A DNA stretch of 64,000 bases. It comes from Halobellus inordinatus (GTDB taxonomy: Archaea; Halobacteriota; Halobacteria; Halobacteriales; Haloferacaceae). The notes under the pieces are model-generated. The model was not told the origin of the DNA. It did not search any database and saw only the letters and a program-made list of their open reading frames with translations. Below are positions 41,129-49,588 of the stretch, one piece after another; position 1 is the first letter of the stretch; each line of letters begins with the position of its first letter. The translations under genes were made by a program, and so were the position numbers. Where the stretch lies: NCBI RefSeq assembly GCF_024464655.1, contig NZ_JANHAV010000011.1:1-64000 (forward strand). Direction: 5' to 3'.

Positions 41129-41968
41129 GTGCTCTCACCGCCGGCTGTGTCGCTCCCGTCGGTCGCCGGAACGTTACTCTCTGCTGTCGGCGTCGGCGAG
41201 GTGTCGGCATCAAACGTCGAGACCGGCGTCTTCCTCGTGATCGGCGCACTCGGCGGCGCACACTGTCTGGGGATGTGTGGGCCGCTGGTGAGCGTCTACG
41301 CCGACCGGATCGAAGCGACAGACGACAGCGACGTCGGTCTCTCGCCCCATCAGGTCCGCCAGCACGCCCTGTTCAATCTCGGACGGGCGGGCGGCTACGC
41401 GATCGTGGGTGCCGTTCTCGCTCTCGTCGGCGCACTCACCGTCGGCGCGGCCGATTCCGTCGTCTCGATCGGCAACAGCATCCGCGCGGCGACCGGCATC
41501 CTCGTCGGTGCACTGATTATGACGACCGGCGCGTCGTACCTGCGCGGCGGTGCTGGGGCGACGGTGCGGTTGCCCGGGCGACTCACCGCCGCGTTCTCTC
41601 GGGTCAGCACCGCGCTCACGAGCCGCGTCGACGCGCTCGTCGGTGACGCTCGTATCGCGGGGCTCGGCTTTGGACACGCCTTCCTGCCGTGCCCGATCAC
41701 GTACCCCGCGTACCTCTATGCGTTCGTGATCGGCGACCCACTGCGGGCGGCATTCCTCCTGTCGTTGCTCGGACTGGGGACGATCCCGACGCTGTTCGTC
41801 TACGGGACGGCGCTGGGAACGCTGTCGACCGGCCGTCGTCGCACGCTGCATCGGGTGCTCGGCGCGGCGTTTCTTCTCCTCGGGTACTTACCACTGGCGC
41901 ACGGACTGATGCTCGTCGGGATCCACCTCCCGCATCCGATGATACCGGTCTATCAACCGCTTGGGTGA
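41129..41968 (+). CDS. SafE/TauE-like membrane protein (COG2836 type, oxidase biogenesis)
   Basis: Product of 279 residues with about six membrane helices. The first helix has GGAHCLGMCGPLV and a later one GLGFGHAFLPCPITYPAY, the paired cysteine/proline signatures of the COG2836 'sulfite exporter TauE/SafE' group. In bacteria these proteins cluster with cbb3 oxidase maturation genes (ccoGHIS), which supports a role in copper supply or oxidase assembly here. It starts with the GTG at 41129, 6 nt after the small CbaE-like gene. Confidence 0.88.
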   Translation: MLSPPAVSLPSVAGTLLSAVGVGEVSASNVETGVFLVIGALGGAHCLGMCGPLVSVYADRIEATDDSDVGLSPHQVRQHALFNLGRAGGYAIVGAVLALVGALTVGAADSVVSIGNSIRAATGILVGALIMTTGASYLRGGAGATVRLPGRLTAAFSRVSTALTSRVDALVGDARIAGLGFGHAFLPCPITYPAYLYAFVIGDPLRAAFLLSLLGLGTIPTLFVYGTALGTLSTGRRRTLHRVLGAAFLLLGYLPLAHGLMLVGIHLPHPMIPVYQPLG

Positions 41969-41972
41969 CACG

Positions 41973-44573
41973 ATGACTGACAGAACCGACGCCGACGTGT
42001 GTTCGCTGTGTGATCTGCCGACGCCCGATCCGCCCATCACCGACGACGAAGTCGAGGGCGAGTACTGCTGCCGCGGGTGTCTGGAAGTCGCCCGAGCGCT
42101 CGGCGGCCCCGACAACGCGGCCGACGCCGACATCGAATCCGAACTCGGCGCGGGGACGGACACCAGCGAGGTTGAACCGCCGGACGACGCCGAGCAGACG
42201 TACCTCTCGGTCGACGGGATGCACTGTGCGACCTGCGAGACGTTCATCGAATCCACCGCTGCGAACGACGAGGGAATCTACGCGGCGGAGGCGTCCTACG
42301 CGACAGATATGCTCTCGGTCACGTACGATCCCGAGCAGACAGACGTCGACGATCTGGGAGCGCTCCTGCACCGCTACGGCTACGACGTAGACGACCCAGA
42401 GGCGACCGACGAGGAGGAGCGATCCGGGCTCGCGACGTTCCTCATCGGCGGCGGCGTCTTCGGAATGATGGTGATGGTCTGGTACGCCGTCTTCCTGTAT
42501 CCGACCTACCTCGGCTTCCAGCCGCTCGTCGACCTCGGCGGCTTCGACGGACTCTACGTCCTCGGCAACGTCTGGGTGATGTCTTCCATCGTTCTCTTTT
42601 ACACCGGCTACCCGCTGCTCCGCGGCGCGTACGTCAGCCTCCGAGCCGGCCAGCCGAATATGGACCTGCTCGTCGCGGTCGCGGCCGTCTCCGCGTACGT
42701 CTTCAGTATGGGTATGATGCTCGCCGGCCGCACACACGTCTACTTCGACGTGAGCGTCGCCATCGTGCTCGTGGTCACCGTCGGCAACTACTACGAGGAC
42801 CGGATCAAACAGCGCGCCGCGAGTCGGCTGACAGACCTGACGAGCGCCCGCGTCAGCGACGCGACGCGGCTCACGGCCGACGGAGGGACCGAGACCGTTC
42901 CCGTCGACGAACTCGACGCGGGCGACAGCGTCCTCGTGCGACCGGGAGAACGGGTCCCCGTCGACGGCGTCGTCGTCGATGGCAGCGCAGCGATCGACGA
43001 ATCGCTCGTCACCGGAGAGTCGCTGCCGGACCGTCGCGGCCCCGGCGACGACGTCCTCGGCGGCACCGTCGTCACCGACGACCCGATCACGGTCGAGGTG
43101 GGCGAGGCGGCAACGAGCACGCTCGATCGCTTGGTCGAACTCCTCTGGGAGATCCAGTCCTCGCGCTCGGGCGCCCAGCGGCTCGCGGACAAGCTGGCGA
43201 CAGTGTTCGTTCCGCTCGTCCTCACGCTCGCCGTGCTGACAACGGTCGGTTTCGTCCTCACCGGGACGCCCCTCACCCAGTCGATCCTCACTGGATTGAC
43301 GGTGCTCGTCGTCTCCTGTCCGTGTGCGCTCGGCCTCGCGACGCCGCTCGCCGTCGCGGCGGGTGTTCGCGACGCGGCCGAGGCGGGGGTCGTCGTCGCC
43401 TCCGACTCCGTCTTCGAGGACGCGCCCGACGCCGACGTCGTGGTCTTCGACAAGACCGGGACGCTGACCGACGGCCGGATGCGCGTGGTCGACGCGTACG
43501 TCCACGGCGACGACACGGACGGCGGGGGCCGCGTCCCGCCGACAGCAGCAGACGGCGGCGAGGTTCGATACGCGTCGGACGAGACTGCGGCGCGCGCACT
43601 GGCTCTCGCCGCCGCGGTCGAACGCTACGCCTCCCATCCGATCGCGCAGGCCGTCGTCGACGCCGGTCCCGACGTGCTCCCGGACGTGACTGACCCGAGC
43701 ACGCATCCGAAAGGCGTGACGGGGACGGTCGACCTGCCCGACGGTGCAGCGAGCGGCGACGACACCGACGAATCCACGACAGTCGTCGTCGGCCACTCGG
43801 AACTGCTCTCCGAGCACGGAATCACGATTCCCGACGCGCTTTTCGACGCCGCAGAGACGAGTCGGGCTGACGGTCGCGTCCCGACGTTCGTCGCCTGGGA
43901 CGGCCGCGCGCGGGCCGTTCTCGACGTGGGCGACGCGCCCCGCGCCGAGTGGGAGTCGGTCGTCGATGACCTCGGCGCGGACCGCGAGGTCGTCGTGCTC
44001 ACGGGGGACGACGAGCGCGCCGCCGAACGGTTCCGTCGACACGCCGCGGTCGACGAGGTGTTCGCGGGCGTGCCGCCCGAGGCAAAAGCCGAGACTGTAC
44101 AGCGGCTCCGCTCGCGAGGGACCGTCGCGATGGTCGGCGACGGTTCGAACGACGCGCCGGCGCTCGCGAGCGCCGACGTCGGAATCGCACTCGGCTCCGG
44201 GACCGACCTCGCCGGCAGCGCGGCGGACGCGGTGATCGTCGAGGAAGGACTGCACGCGGTGCCGGCGGTCTTCGACGTCGCGAGCGGGACGCACCGACGG
44301 ATCCGAGAGAACCTCGGTTGGGCGTTCGTCTACAATCTGGTCGCGGTCCCACTCGCGATCGCGGGCGTGCTCAATCCGCTCTTGGCGGCCGTCGCGATGG
44401 GCGCGAGCAGCCTTCTGGTCGTCACCAACTCCTCGCGTTCGATCGCGGACCTGGACTCCGGGACGGTGACGGACGAGCGGTCGGTGCCGACGTCCGCCAC
44501 CGACGGGCGGCCAGCAGCGAGCACGGGTCCCGAATCGGGAGTTACAAGTTCTGAGCCCCCTACCGTCGAGTGA
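41973..44573 (+). CDS. Copper-type P1B ATPase (FixI/CcoI/CtpA-like)
   Basis: Metal-transporting ATPase of 866 residues. The N-terminus has a cysteine cluster (CSLC at 10-13, then CCRGC at 32-36), the 'P-ATPase metal-binding' type seen in FixI/CcoI/CopA2 pumps. A heavy-metal-associated domain (GMHCATC, about 81-87), the actuator TGES, the membrane motif SCPCALG (Cu+ specificity) and the phosphorylation motif DKTGTLTDG follow. GDGSNDAPAL is present. FixI-type pumps deliver copper to the oxidase rather than detoxify. ATG 41973 is chosen; an in-frame TTG at 41961 overlaps the preceding gene. Confidence 0.93.
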   Translation: MTDRTDADVCSLCDLPTPDPPITDDEVEGEYCCRGCLEVARALGGPDNAADADIESELGAGTDTSEVEPPDDAEQTYLSVDGMHCATCETFIESTAANDEGIYAAEASYATDMLSVTYDPEQTDVDDLGALLHRYGYDVDDPEATDEEERSGLATFLIGGGVFGMMVMVWYAVFLYPTYLGFQPLVDLGGFDGLYVLGNVWVMSSIVLFYTGYPLLRGAYVSLRAGQPNMDLLVAVAAVSAYVFSMGMMLAGRTHVYFDVSVAIVLVVTVGNYYEDRIKQRAASRLTDLTSARVSDATRLTADGGTETVPVDELDAGDSVLVRPGERVPVDGVVVDGSAAIDESLVTGESLPDRRGPGDDVLGGTVVTDDPITVEVGEAATSTLDRLVELLWEIQSSRSGAQRLADKLATVFVPLVLTLAVLTTVGFVLTGTPLTQSILTGLTVLVVSCPCALGLATPLAVAAGVRDAAEAGVVVASDSVFEDAPDADVVVFDKTGTLTDGRMRVVDAYVHGDDTDGGGRVPPTAADGGEVRYASDETAARALALAAAVERYASHPIAQAVVDAGPDVLPDVTDPSTHPKGVTGTVDLPDGAASGDDTDESTTVVVGHSELLSEHGITIPDALFDAAETSRADGRVPTFVAWDGRARAVLDVGDAPRAEWESVVDDLGADREVVVLTGDDERAAERFRRHAAVDEVFAGVPPEAKAETVQRLRSRGTVAMVGDGSNDAPALASADVGIALGSGTDLAGSAADAVIVEEGLHAVPAVFDVASGTHRRIRENLGWAFVYNLVAVPLAIAGVLNPLLAAVAMGASSLLVVTNSSRSIADLDSGTVTDERSVPTSATDGRPAASTGPESGVTSSEPPTVE

Positions 44574-44578
44574 CCGTA

Positions 44579-44998
44579 ATGACCGACGAGGGACGCTCCG
44601 GCGGCGCCGACGACGCAGGCGCGGACCCGTTCGACGTCGAACTGCCGCCCGGGTGGTCGGCGCAGCGACGCGACGGGACGACAGCCTACCAGAACGGATC
44701 GGGCGATCACCGCGTCCGAATCGTCGAATTCTCGAAGGGCTTGTCGCTCTACTGGTGGGTCGACGTCTACGTCTACGACGAGGGGTGGGAACACCGCGAA
44801 GTCGGTCTCGGCGACAGCTACACCGATCCCGACGACGCCGCCTCGGCGGTCGAAGCTTACATCGAACGCGTCGCACAAGGCGGCACGACCGAGACGAGCG
44901 ACACCGGGTCCGACGTCGGCGATCCCGATGTCGAGGCAGCGCCGACCGCGGAGCGTCTCGAAGACTTCGATCCGACGGACCGCTCTCCTGAGAAGTGA
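44579..44998 (+). CDS. Haloarchaeal protein of unknown function (DUF7529-like)
   Basis: Product of 139 residues, soluble and acidic. The folded part reads FDVELPPGWSAQRRDGTTAYQNGSGDHRVRIVEFSKGLSLYWWVDVYVYDE, a beta-rich domain with several aromatic residues, followed by a disordered tail. I link it to the DUF7529 family from memory. ATG 44579 is preferred; a GTG at 44570 overlapping the ATPase stop is possible. It is the last gene of the copper/oxidase operon, but no function can be inferred. Confidence 0.7.
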   Translation: MTDEGRSGGADDAGADPFDVELPPGWSAQRRDGTTAYQNGSGDHRVRIVEFSKGLSLYWWVDVYVYDEGWEHREVGLGDSYTDPDDAASAVEAYIERVAQGGTTETSDTGSDVGDPDVEAAPTAERLEDFDPTDRSPEK

Positions 44999-45043
44999 CT
45001 GACGAGGGCCGGATTTTTCTCCGCACCCGACGAACGGCCACCT

Positions 45044-45895
45044 ATGAGCCAGCACGCGGCCGTCGACGTCGACCGAATTCTCGTCCCGACCGACGGGAGC
45101 GAGGGGGCGACGTCGGCGCTCGATCACGCGGTCACGATCGCGACGGAGACGGACGCGACGATCCACCTCCTGGCCGTCGTCGATCCGTACGGACTGTCGA
45201 GCGTCACGGAGCGGCGCGAAGTCGAAGCGGAACTCGAAGCGGTCGTCGCCGACGCCGCCGAGCGGGTCCGCGACGCCGGTATCACGGCCGAGACGGCAGT
45301 CGAGGCGGGCTTTCCCCACAAGGAGATCCTGAACGCGGTCGAAGACTACGGCGTAGACCTGGTCGCGATGGGGACGCACGGCCGGACCGGACTGGATCGC
45401 TACGTCCTCGGGAGCGTCGCCGAGAAGGTCGTTCGCCTCTCGCCCGTCCCGGTGCTCACGGTCCGCGTCGACGCCGCGGGTGAGCGCCCGTACCGCGACG
45501 TCGTCCTGCCGACGGACGGCAGCGACGCCGCAGCACCCGCCGAGCGATGGGGAGTCGATCTCGCCAGCCAGTTCGACGCGACCGTCCGGGCGCTGTCGGT
45601 CGTCCCACGGGGCCGGATCCGATCGAGTGAGACGGAGGCGGCCTACGAGGAGGCCGCACAGAAAGCACTCGACCGCGTCAGCGAGCGCGGGGCGGCGGCG
45701 GGAGTGGCCGTCCAGACGACGCTCGAACACGGCGTACCGCACCGATCGATCCTCGAATACTGCGACGACACAGACGCTGATCTCGTCGTACTCGGGACCC
45801 ACGGCCGCACCGGCGTCGAGCGGTTCGTCCTTGGGAGTGTCGCAGAGAAGGTCGTCCGTCTCTCGGAGACGCCCGTCCTCGTCGTCCCCGCATAG
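45044..45895 (+). CDS. Universal stress protein with two tandem UspA domains
   Basis: Product of 283 residues made of two homologous UspA domains. Each begins with a strand and DGS turn (VDRILVPTDGSEGA; YRDVVLPTDGSDAA). Each ends with the ATP-binding GTHGRTG-x8-LGSVAEKVVRLS motif (about residues 108-134 and 250-276). This is the ATP-binding type. Such proteins help under starvation, heat or oxidative stress. It stands alone after the oxidase island. Confidence 0.94.
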   Translation: MSQHAAVDVDRILVPTDGSEGATSALDHAVTIATETDATIHLLAVVDPYGLSSVTERREVEAELEAVVADAAERVRDAGITAETAVEAGFPHKEILNAVEDYGVDLVAMGTHGRTGLDRYVLGSVAEKVVRLSPVPVLTVRVDAAGERPYRDVVLPTDGSDAAAPAERWGVDLASQFDATVRALSVVPRGRIRSSETEAAYEEAAQKALDRVSERGAAAGVAVQTTLEHGVPHRSILEYCDDTDADLVVLGTHGRTGVERFVLGSVAEKVVRLSETPVLVVPA

Positions 45896-46422
45896 CGTCG
45901 CAATCGGGGCAGTCTGTGGATTTTAGTTTTCAGCTCTCCTCTGTGAGTAGTCACTGAGTGGTTTGGAGCGTCGTTCGGCGTCACGGCTCGGAGGTCGAAC
46001 CGCCGAGTTCGGCGACGAAGTCGGTCCGGATCGTGTGACAGTCCGTTAGAGACGAGCACCCCGGCGTATCTGATTATATTTACTATCGTTTCGTTTGTAT
46101 TCACTGATTTTAACGATATTGGGGCGAGTACGACCCGTAGACGGAGATCAGTGAGTCTGACACTCGTCGAGGCCGCTTCCGTCTGGAGAACCACAAACCG
46201 TGTCCGTTGACACGGACGACAATGCTCCGTGGTACCACATCCTCGCCGCAACGGTTCACACCGCCGGCGAACGAGCCAAGGGGGACTGTCTTCGTCGACG
46301 TGCCCATCCTCGTGCGAGCGGGTGAGGGTGACAGACCACAGACGTAGTGACCCCGTCTTCGTCTCTCGCCTCGCTCGCGTCGAAACGTCACGCTTACTCC
46401 GGTCGCTCGCCACCCTCGGGTA
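45896..46422. other. 527-bp region with no supported gene
   Basis: The stretch has an AT-rich core (about 46065-46125, with TGATTATATTTACTATCG and ATTTTAACGATATTGG) flanked by GC-rich sequence. A minus-strand string (about 46075 down to 45981) translates to a short haloarchaeal-looking tail (CHTIRTDFVAELGG) ending in TGA but with no start codon, perhaps the decayed end of a gene. Frames crossing this region are arginine-rich and shadow-like. No repeat of families A or B is present. Confidence 0.4.
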
Positions 46423-47415
46423 ATGACCGTTCCGTGCGTCCGCGTGCCGACGAGCGAGGGCGAGGAGACCCGTCAGGCGCTCGCGGACCGCGACCTCATC
46501 GATCGCGAGCGCGAGATCACGGTCGAGTCGGGATCGCTCTACATCCCCGTCACCGACGCGGCCGCGGTCCCGGCCGCGTACGACGTGGTCGATCACGACG
46601 CCCCCGCGCGGGAGACGCAGACGACGCCCGCGGAGGTGCTCGGCTTCGAACCCTCCTACGAGCGCCTCGGCGACGTCGTCATCCTCGACGAGGACGACGC
46701 CGACCGCGCCCGCCGGATCGCCGACGCCATCGTCGAATCGGATCTCCGCGCGCGGACGGTAGTCAATCGCGCCTCGAAAGTCAAGGGCGAACTCCGGGTG
46801 CGCGAGTGGGACGTCCTCGTGGGCGAGTCGACCGAGACCGTCCACCGGGAGTACGGCTACGAGTTCGCACTCGACATCGCCGAGGTCTACTTCTCACCGC
46901 GCCTCGCGACCGAGCGCCACCGCGTGATCTCCCAGGTCGGCGCCGGCGAGCGCGTGATCGATATGTTCGCCGGCGTCGGCCCGTTCGCGGTCCCGATGGC
47001 CGGCCGCGACGCGGACGTCGTCGCCTGCGATCTCAACCCCGTCGCCGTCGAGTACCTCCGGGAGAACGCCCGCCGCAACGGCGTCGAAGAACACGTGACG
47101 GCGATTCAGGGGGACGTCCGCGACCTCGCCGCCGACTACGCTGGCTGGGCCGATCGGCTCGTGATGAACCTCCCGCACAGCGCCGGCGACTTCCTCGAGA
47201 CGGCGATGGGACTCGCAGGCGAGGGGTGTATGCTCCACTACTACGACATCCAGCACGAAGACGACCCGTTCGGCCCGGGAATCCGGGCGATCAGAGAGGC
47301 CGCGGCGGCCGCCGACCCGGCGTACGACGTCGCGGTCGAAACCGAGCACGTCGTCCGCTCGTACGCGCCACACGAGTACAACGTCTGTCTCGACGTTCGG
47401 CTCACGTCGCGGTGA
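46423..47415 (+). CDS. tRNA (guanine37-N1)-methyltransferase, Trm5-like
   Basis: Class I SAM methyltransferase of 330 residues with the archaeal Trm5 layout. The N-terminal D1/D2 part ends in a substrate region (VVNRASKVKGELRVREWDVLVGE, THxExG-like HREYGYEFALDIAEVYFSPRLATERHRV). The SAM-binding motif is VIDMFAGVGPFAVPMA, and VACDLNPVAVEYL and the catalytic-loop MNLPHSAGDFL (N-L-P-H) follow. It makes m1G37 in tRNAs, which prevents frameshifting. It sits directly upstream of a tRNA gene. Confidence 0.93.
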   Translation: MTVPCVRVPTSEGEETRQALADRDLIDREREITVESGSLYIPVTDAAAVPAAYDVVDHDAPARETQTTPAEVLGFEPSYERLGDVVILDEDDADRARRIADAIVESDLRARTVVNRASKVKGELRVREWDVLVGESTETVHREYGYEFALDIAEVYFSPRLATERHRVISQVGAGERVIDMFAGVGPFAVPMAGRDADVVACDLNPVAVEYLRENARRNGVEEHVTAIQGDVRDLAADYAGWADRLVMNLPHSAGDFLETAMGLAGEGCMLHYYDIQHEDDPFGPGIRAIREAAAAADPAYDVAVETEHVVRSYAPHEYNVCLDVRLTSR

Positions 47416-47470
47416 TTCGGAAGCCTTTTCTTACTCATCGCAGTACGGTCGAGTGCGTCCGAACGACCGC

Positions 47471-47543
47471 GCCGGTGTAGCTCAGCTGGCAGAGCGATTC
47501 CTTCGTAAGGAATAGGCCGAGGGTTCAAATCCCTCCACCGGCT
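47471..47543 (+). tRNA. tRNA-Thr (anticodon CGU)
   Basis: 73 nt fold as a full cloverleaf. Acceptor GCCGGTG pairs with CACCGGC, with U73 as discriminator. The D arm is TAGCTCAGCTGGCAGAGC. The anticodon stem ATTCC/GGAAT holds loop TTCGTAA with anticodon CGU, which reads ACG (Thr). The T arm is GAGGGTTCAAATCCCTC. No intron and no encoded CCA; a T-rich tail (TTCTTTCT) follows as the likely terminator. Confidence 0.96.
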
Positions 47544-47550
47544 TCTTTCT
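47544..47550 (+). terminator. T-rich terminator of the tRNA gene
   Basis: The sequence TCTTTCT follows the discriminator base immediately. Short T-rich tails of this kind end many archaeal stable RNA transcripts. Confidence 0.45.
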
Positions 47551-47604
47551 GCCGCACGTCACCCACACTGTGAACGGCTCGTATGTCGCACCTAGAACGA
47601 GGTG

Positions 47605-49395
47605 TTAATCTTCCGAACTGGTCGCTCTCGGCAATTCGACGACAGCGACCGTTCCCTCCGGTTCGTTGTCTTTCAGGGAGACGCTGCCGTCGTACTGTGA
47701 GACGAGTGTATCCACGAGATAGAGGCCGACGCCAGCCGCCGGATCGTCCAGACCAGCCTCGGTCCGCCCGAAGACGGCGTCTTTCTGCCCATCGGGAATC
47801 CCGGGTCCGTTGTCGGCGACCCGGACGACGACCGTCTCCGATCGAACGTCGCCGTCGATGCTCACGCGCGCCGTCTCCTTGTCGTTGTGCTGGACGGCGT
47901 TGTTCAACAGATTTCGGAAGACGGACGTGAGCAGTTCGTTGGCTCTCACTTCGGCCGCGGGTATCTCGGCGGCGTCGAGTTCGGCGTCCACGTACGCCGT
48001 CGTCCAACTTTCGAGGACCTGCTCGACGACCCGTTCGACGTTCACGGCCTCCAGCGTCGGCTCTGCGTCCTCTTCGAGCGTCTCGACGAAGTCGCGGACG
48101 GTCTTCGTGAGATCGATGACGTGTTGGTCGTGTTTGCGGATCCGGTCGACGATTTCGTGACCCTCTTCGTCGAGGTGCTCTTTCAGCATCTCACTCCAGC
48201 CGAGCGAGACGGACATGTCGTTGCGGATGTCGTGTCGAACGATCCGGTTGAGAACCAACAGCTGTTCGTTTCGCATCTCGAGTTCTTTTTCGTACGACTT
48301 TCGCTCCGTGATGTCTCGGGAGGTGACGACGATGCCGCCGATTACCGGATCGTCGAGCAGGTTCGTTCCGACCGATTCGAGACACCGCCAGGACCCCGAC
48401 GCGTGTTTGAACCGCAGCTCTATCGAACGGGTCGGCCCGCCGCTTTCGACGTCGGCCGAGAACCGCTCGATAGCGCGCTGGCGGTCCTCGGGATGCACGT
48501 ACTCGAAGATCGGCTCGCCGACGAGGTCGTCCGGTGAGTATCCGAGCACCCGTTCGATCGCCGGACTCTCGTACAGTACCGTCCCGTCCGCAGCGACGAG
48601 TGTGACGATGTCCTGGGAGTTCTCGATGAACGCCTCGTAGCGCTCCAGCTCGCGTTCGCGCTCTTTTCGCTCGGTGATGTCGACCGCGACACCGATGACA
48701 CGCTCGACAGCCCCCGATTCGTCGAAGACGGGCCGATACAGCGTGTCGAACGTCGCGTCGTTGACAGTCACTTCGTCTCGGACACGGGCACCGTCGAGTG
48801 CGCGAGTGACGTTTTCGAGTATCGCCGGCGAGTCCCCGTAGACATCGAAGATCGACTCGCCGACCACCTCGTCTGCTGTCAGCCGTAGTTCGTCCAATCC
48901 TCTGCCCTGCGAGCACGTGAACACGCCGTCTGTATCGAGCGCGAAGAGGACGAGCGGTGCGTTCTCGAGCATCACCGAGAGCCGGTCCCGTTGCTGTCGC
49001 AGTTGCGCTTCGTACTCCTGCCGCTCGGTGACGTCCCGTCCCACGCCAGCGACCAGTCGCGTCCCCTCCTCGGTCGTCAGCGGAACCACGGAGAACTCGT
49101 ATGGGACGTAGTCACCGCCCTCAGTTCTGAGATCCGCTTCGACGGTGGTGCGGTCGTCCGCCTCCAGTGCAGTCGAGATTGCGTCCGCAACGCGCGTTCG
49201 ATCTCGCTCCCCGAAGAGATCCGTCGCCGAACTCGATTCGAGTTTGGCTTCCTCGAAGCCACTCACCGCGGCGAGCGCGTCGTTCCAGTAGACGAGATCA
49301 CCAGCGGGTGTGCACACGCAGAAGGCATCGTCGAGAGCGTCGAGAGCGGCCGGGAAAAGAGAGAACTCTGCACTACGAGCATCGGCGTCTGTCAT
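47605..49395 (-). CDS. PAS-domain sensor histidine kinase
   Basis: Soluble sensor kinase of 596 residues with no membrane segment. Three PAS domains (about residues 10-130, 135-255 and 257-378) each end in the DVTERQ/DITERK linker. A dimerisation/phosphoacceptor helix, LNRIVRHDIRNDMSVSLGW with the phosphorylated His388, and a HATPase domain (N box LLNNAVQHND, G1 box VADNGPGIPDG, GVGLYLVDTLV) follow. PAS1 starts with a Cys-containing FCVCTP string. No response regulator is adjacent, so it is an orphan kinase. The signal could be redox or light through bound cofactors, which is not determinable. Confidence 0.94.
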   Translation of the reverse strand: MTDADARSAEFSLFPAALDALDDAFCVCTPAGDLVYWNDALAAVSGFEEAKLESSSATDLFGERDRTRVADAISTALEADDRTTVEADLRTEGGDYVPYEFSVVPLTTEEGTRLVAGVGRDVTERQEYEAQLRQQRDRLSVMLENAPLVLFALDTDGVFTCSQGRGLDELRLTADEVVGESIFDVYGDSPAILENVTRALDGARVRDEVTVNDATFDTLYRPVFDESGAVERVIGVAVDITERKERERELERYEAFIENSQDIVTLVAADGTVLYESPAIERVLGYSPDDLVGEPIFEYVHPEDRQRAIERFSADVESGGPTRSIELRFKHASGSWRCLESVGTNLLDDPVIGGIVVTSRDITERKSYEKELEMRNEQLLVLNRIVRHDIRNDMSVSLGWSEMLKEHLDEEGHEIVDRIRKHDQHVIDLTKTVRDFVETLEEDAEPTLEAVNVERVVEQVLESWTTAYVDAELDAAEIPAAEVRANELLTSVFRNLLNNAVQHNDKETARVSIDGDVRSETVVVRVADNGPGIPDGQKDAVFGRTEAGLDDPAAGVGLYLVDTLVSQYDGSVSLKDNEPEGTVAVVELPRATSSED

Positions 49396-49533
49396 CTGTG
49401 CGTCCAGTGGGATTTCGACGAGGATGCGTGCCGGTTCATTGCATTCGCGTATCGTATACCTAGCGTTGCTGGTTCAAAGACACTGTGGTCCGAAACGTGC
49501 AGACGAGGCTCGAAGCGGCTGTCCCATATGCTG

Positions 49534-49570
49534 ATACTGTCGGACAGAAGTTCGTGAACTGTGTTGGCGA
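49534..49570 (+). repeat. Family B element, half copy B3
   Basis: Starts ATACTGTCGGACAG and continues AAGTTCGTGAACTGTGTTGGC. That follows the left half of copy B1 with few changes and then stops; neither the inner hairpin arm nor the right end is present. It lies between the kinase start and the MscS stop. Confidence 0.7.
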
Positions 49571-49588
49571 AGCCGGAAAAACGCACGG

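Noticed and set aside
41697..45041. Minus-strand open frame of 1114 codons
   Set aside because: It is antisense to the SafE-like, P-type ATPase and downstream genes, very rich in Arg, Asp and Val and without any domain. Long antisense frames are expected in GC-rich haloarchaeal DNA where stop codons are rare.
46110..46391. Minus-strand frame of 93 codons after the universal stress gene
   Set aside because: Arg-rich with no similarity or promoter; probably chance.
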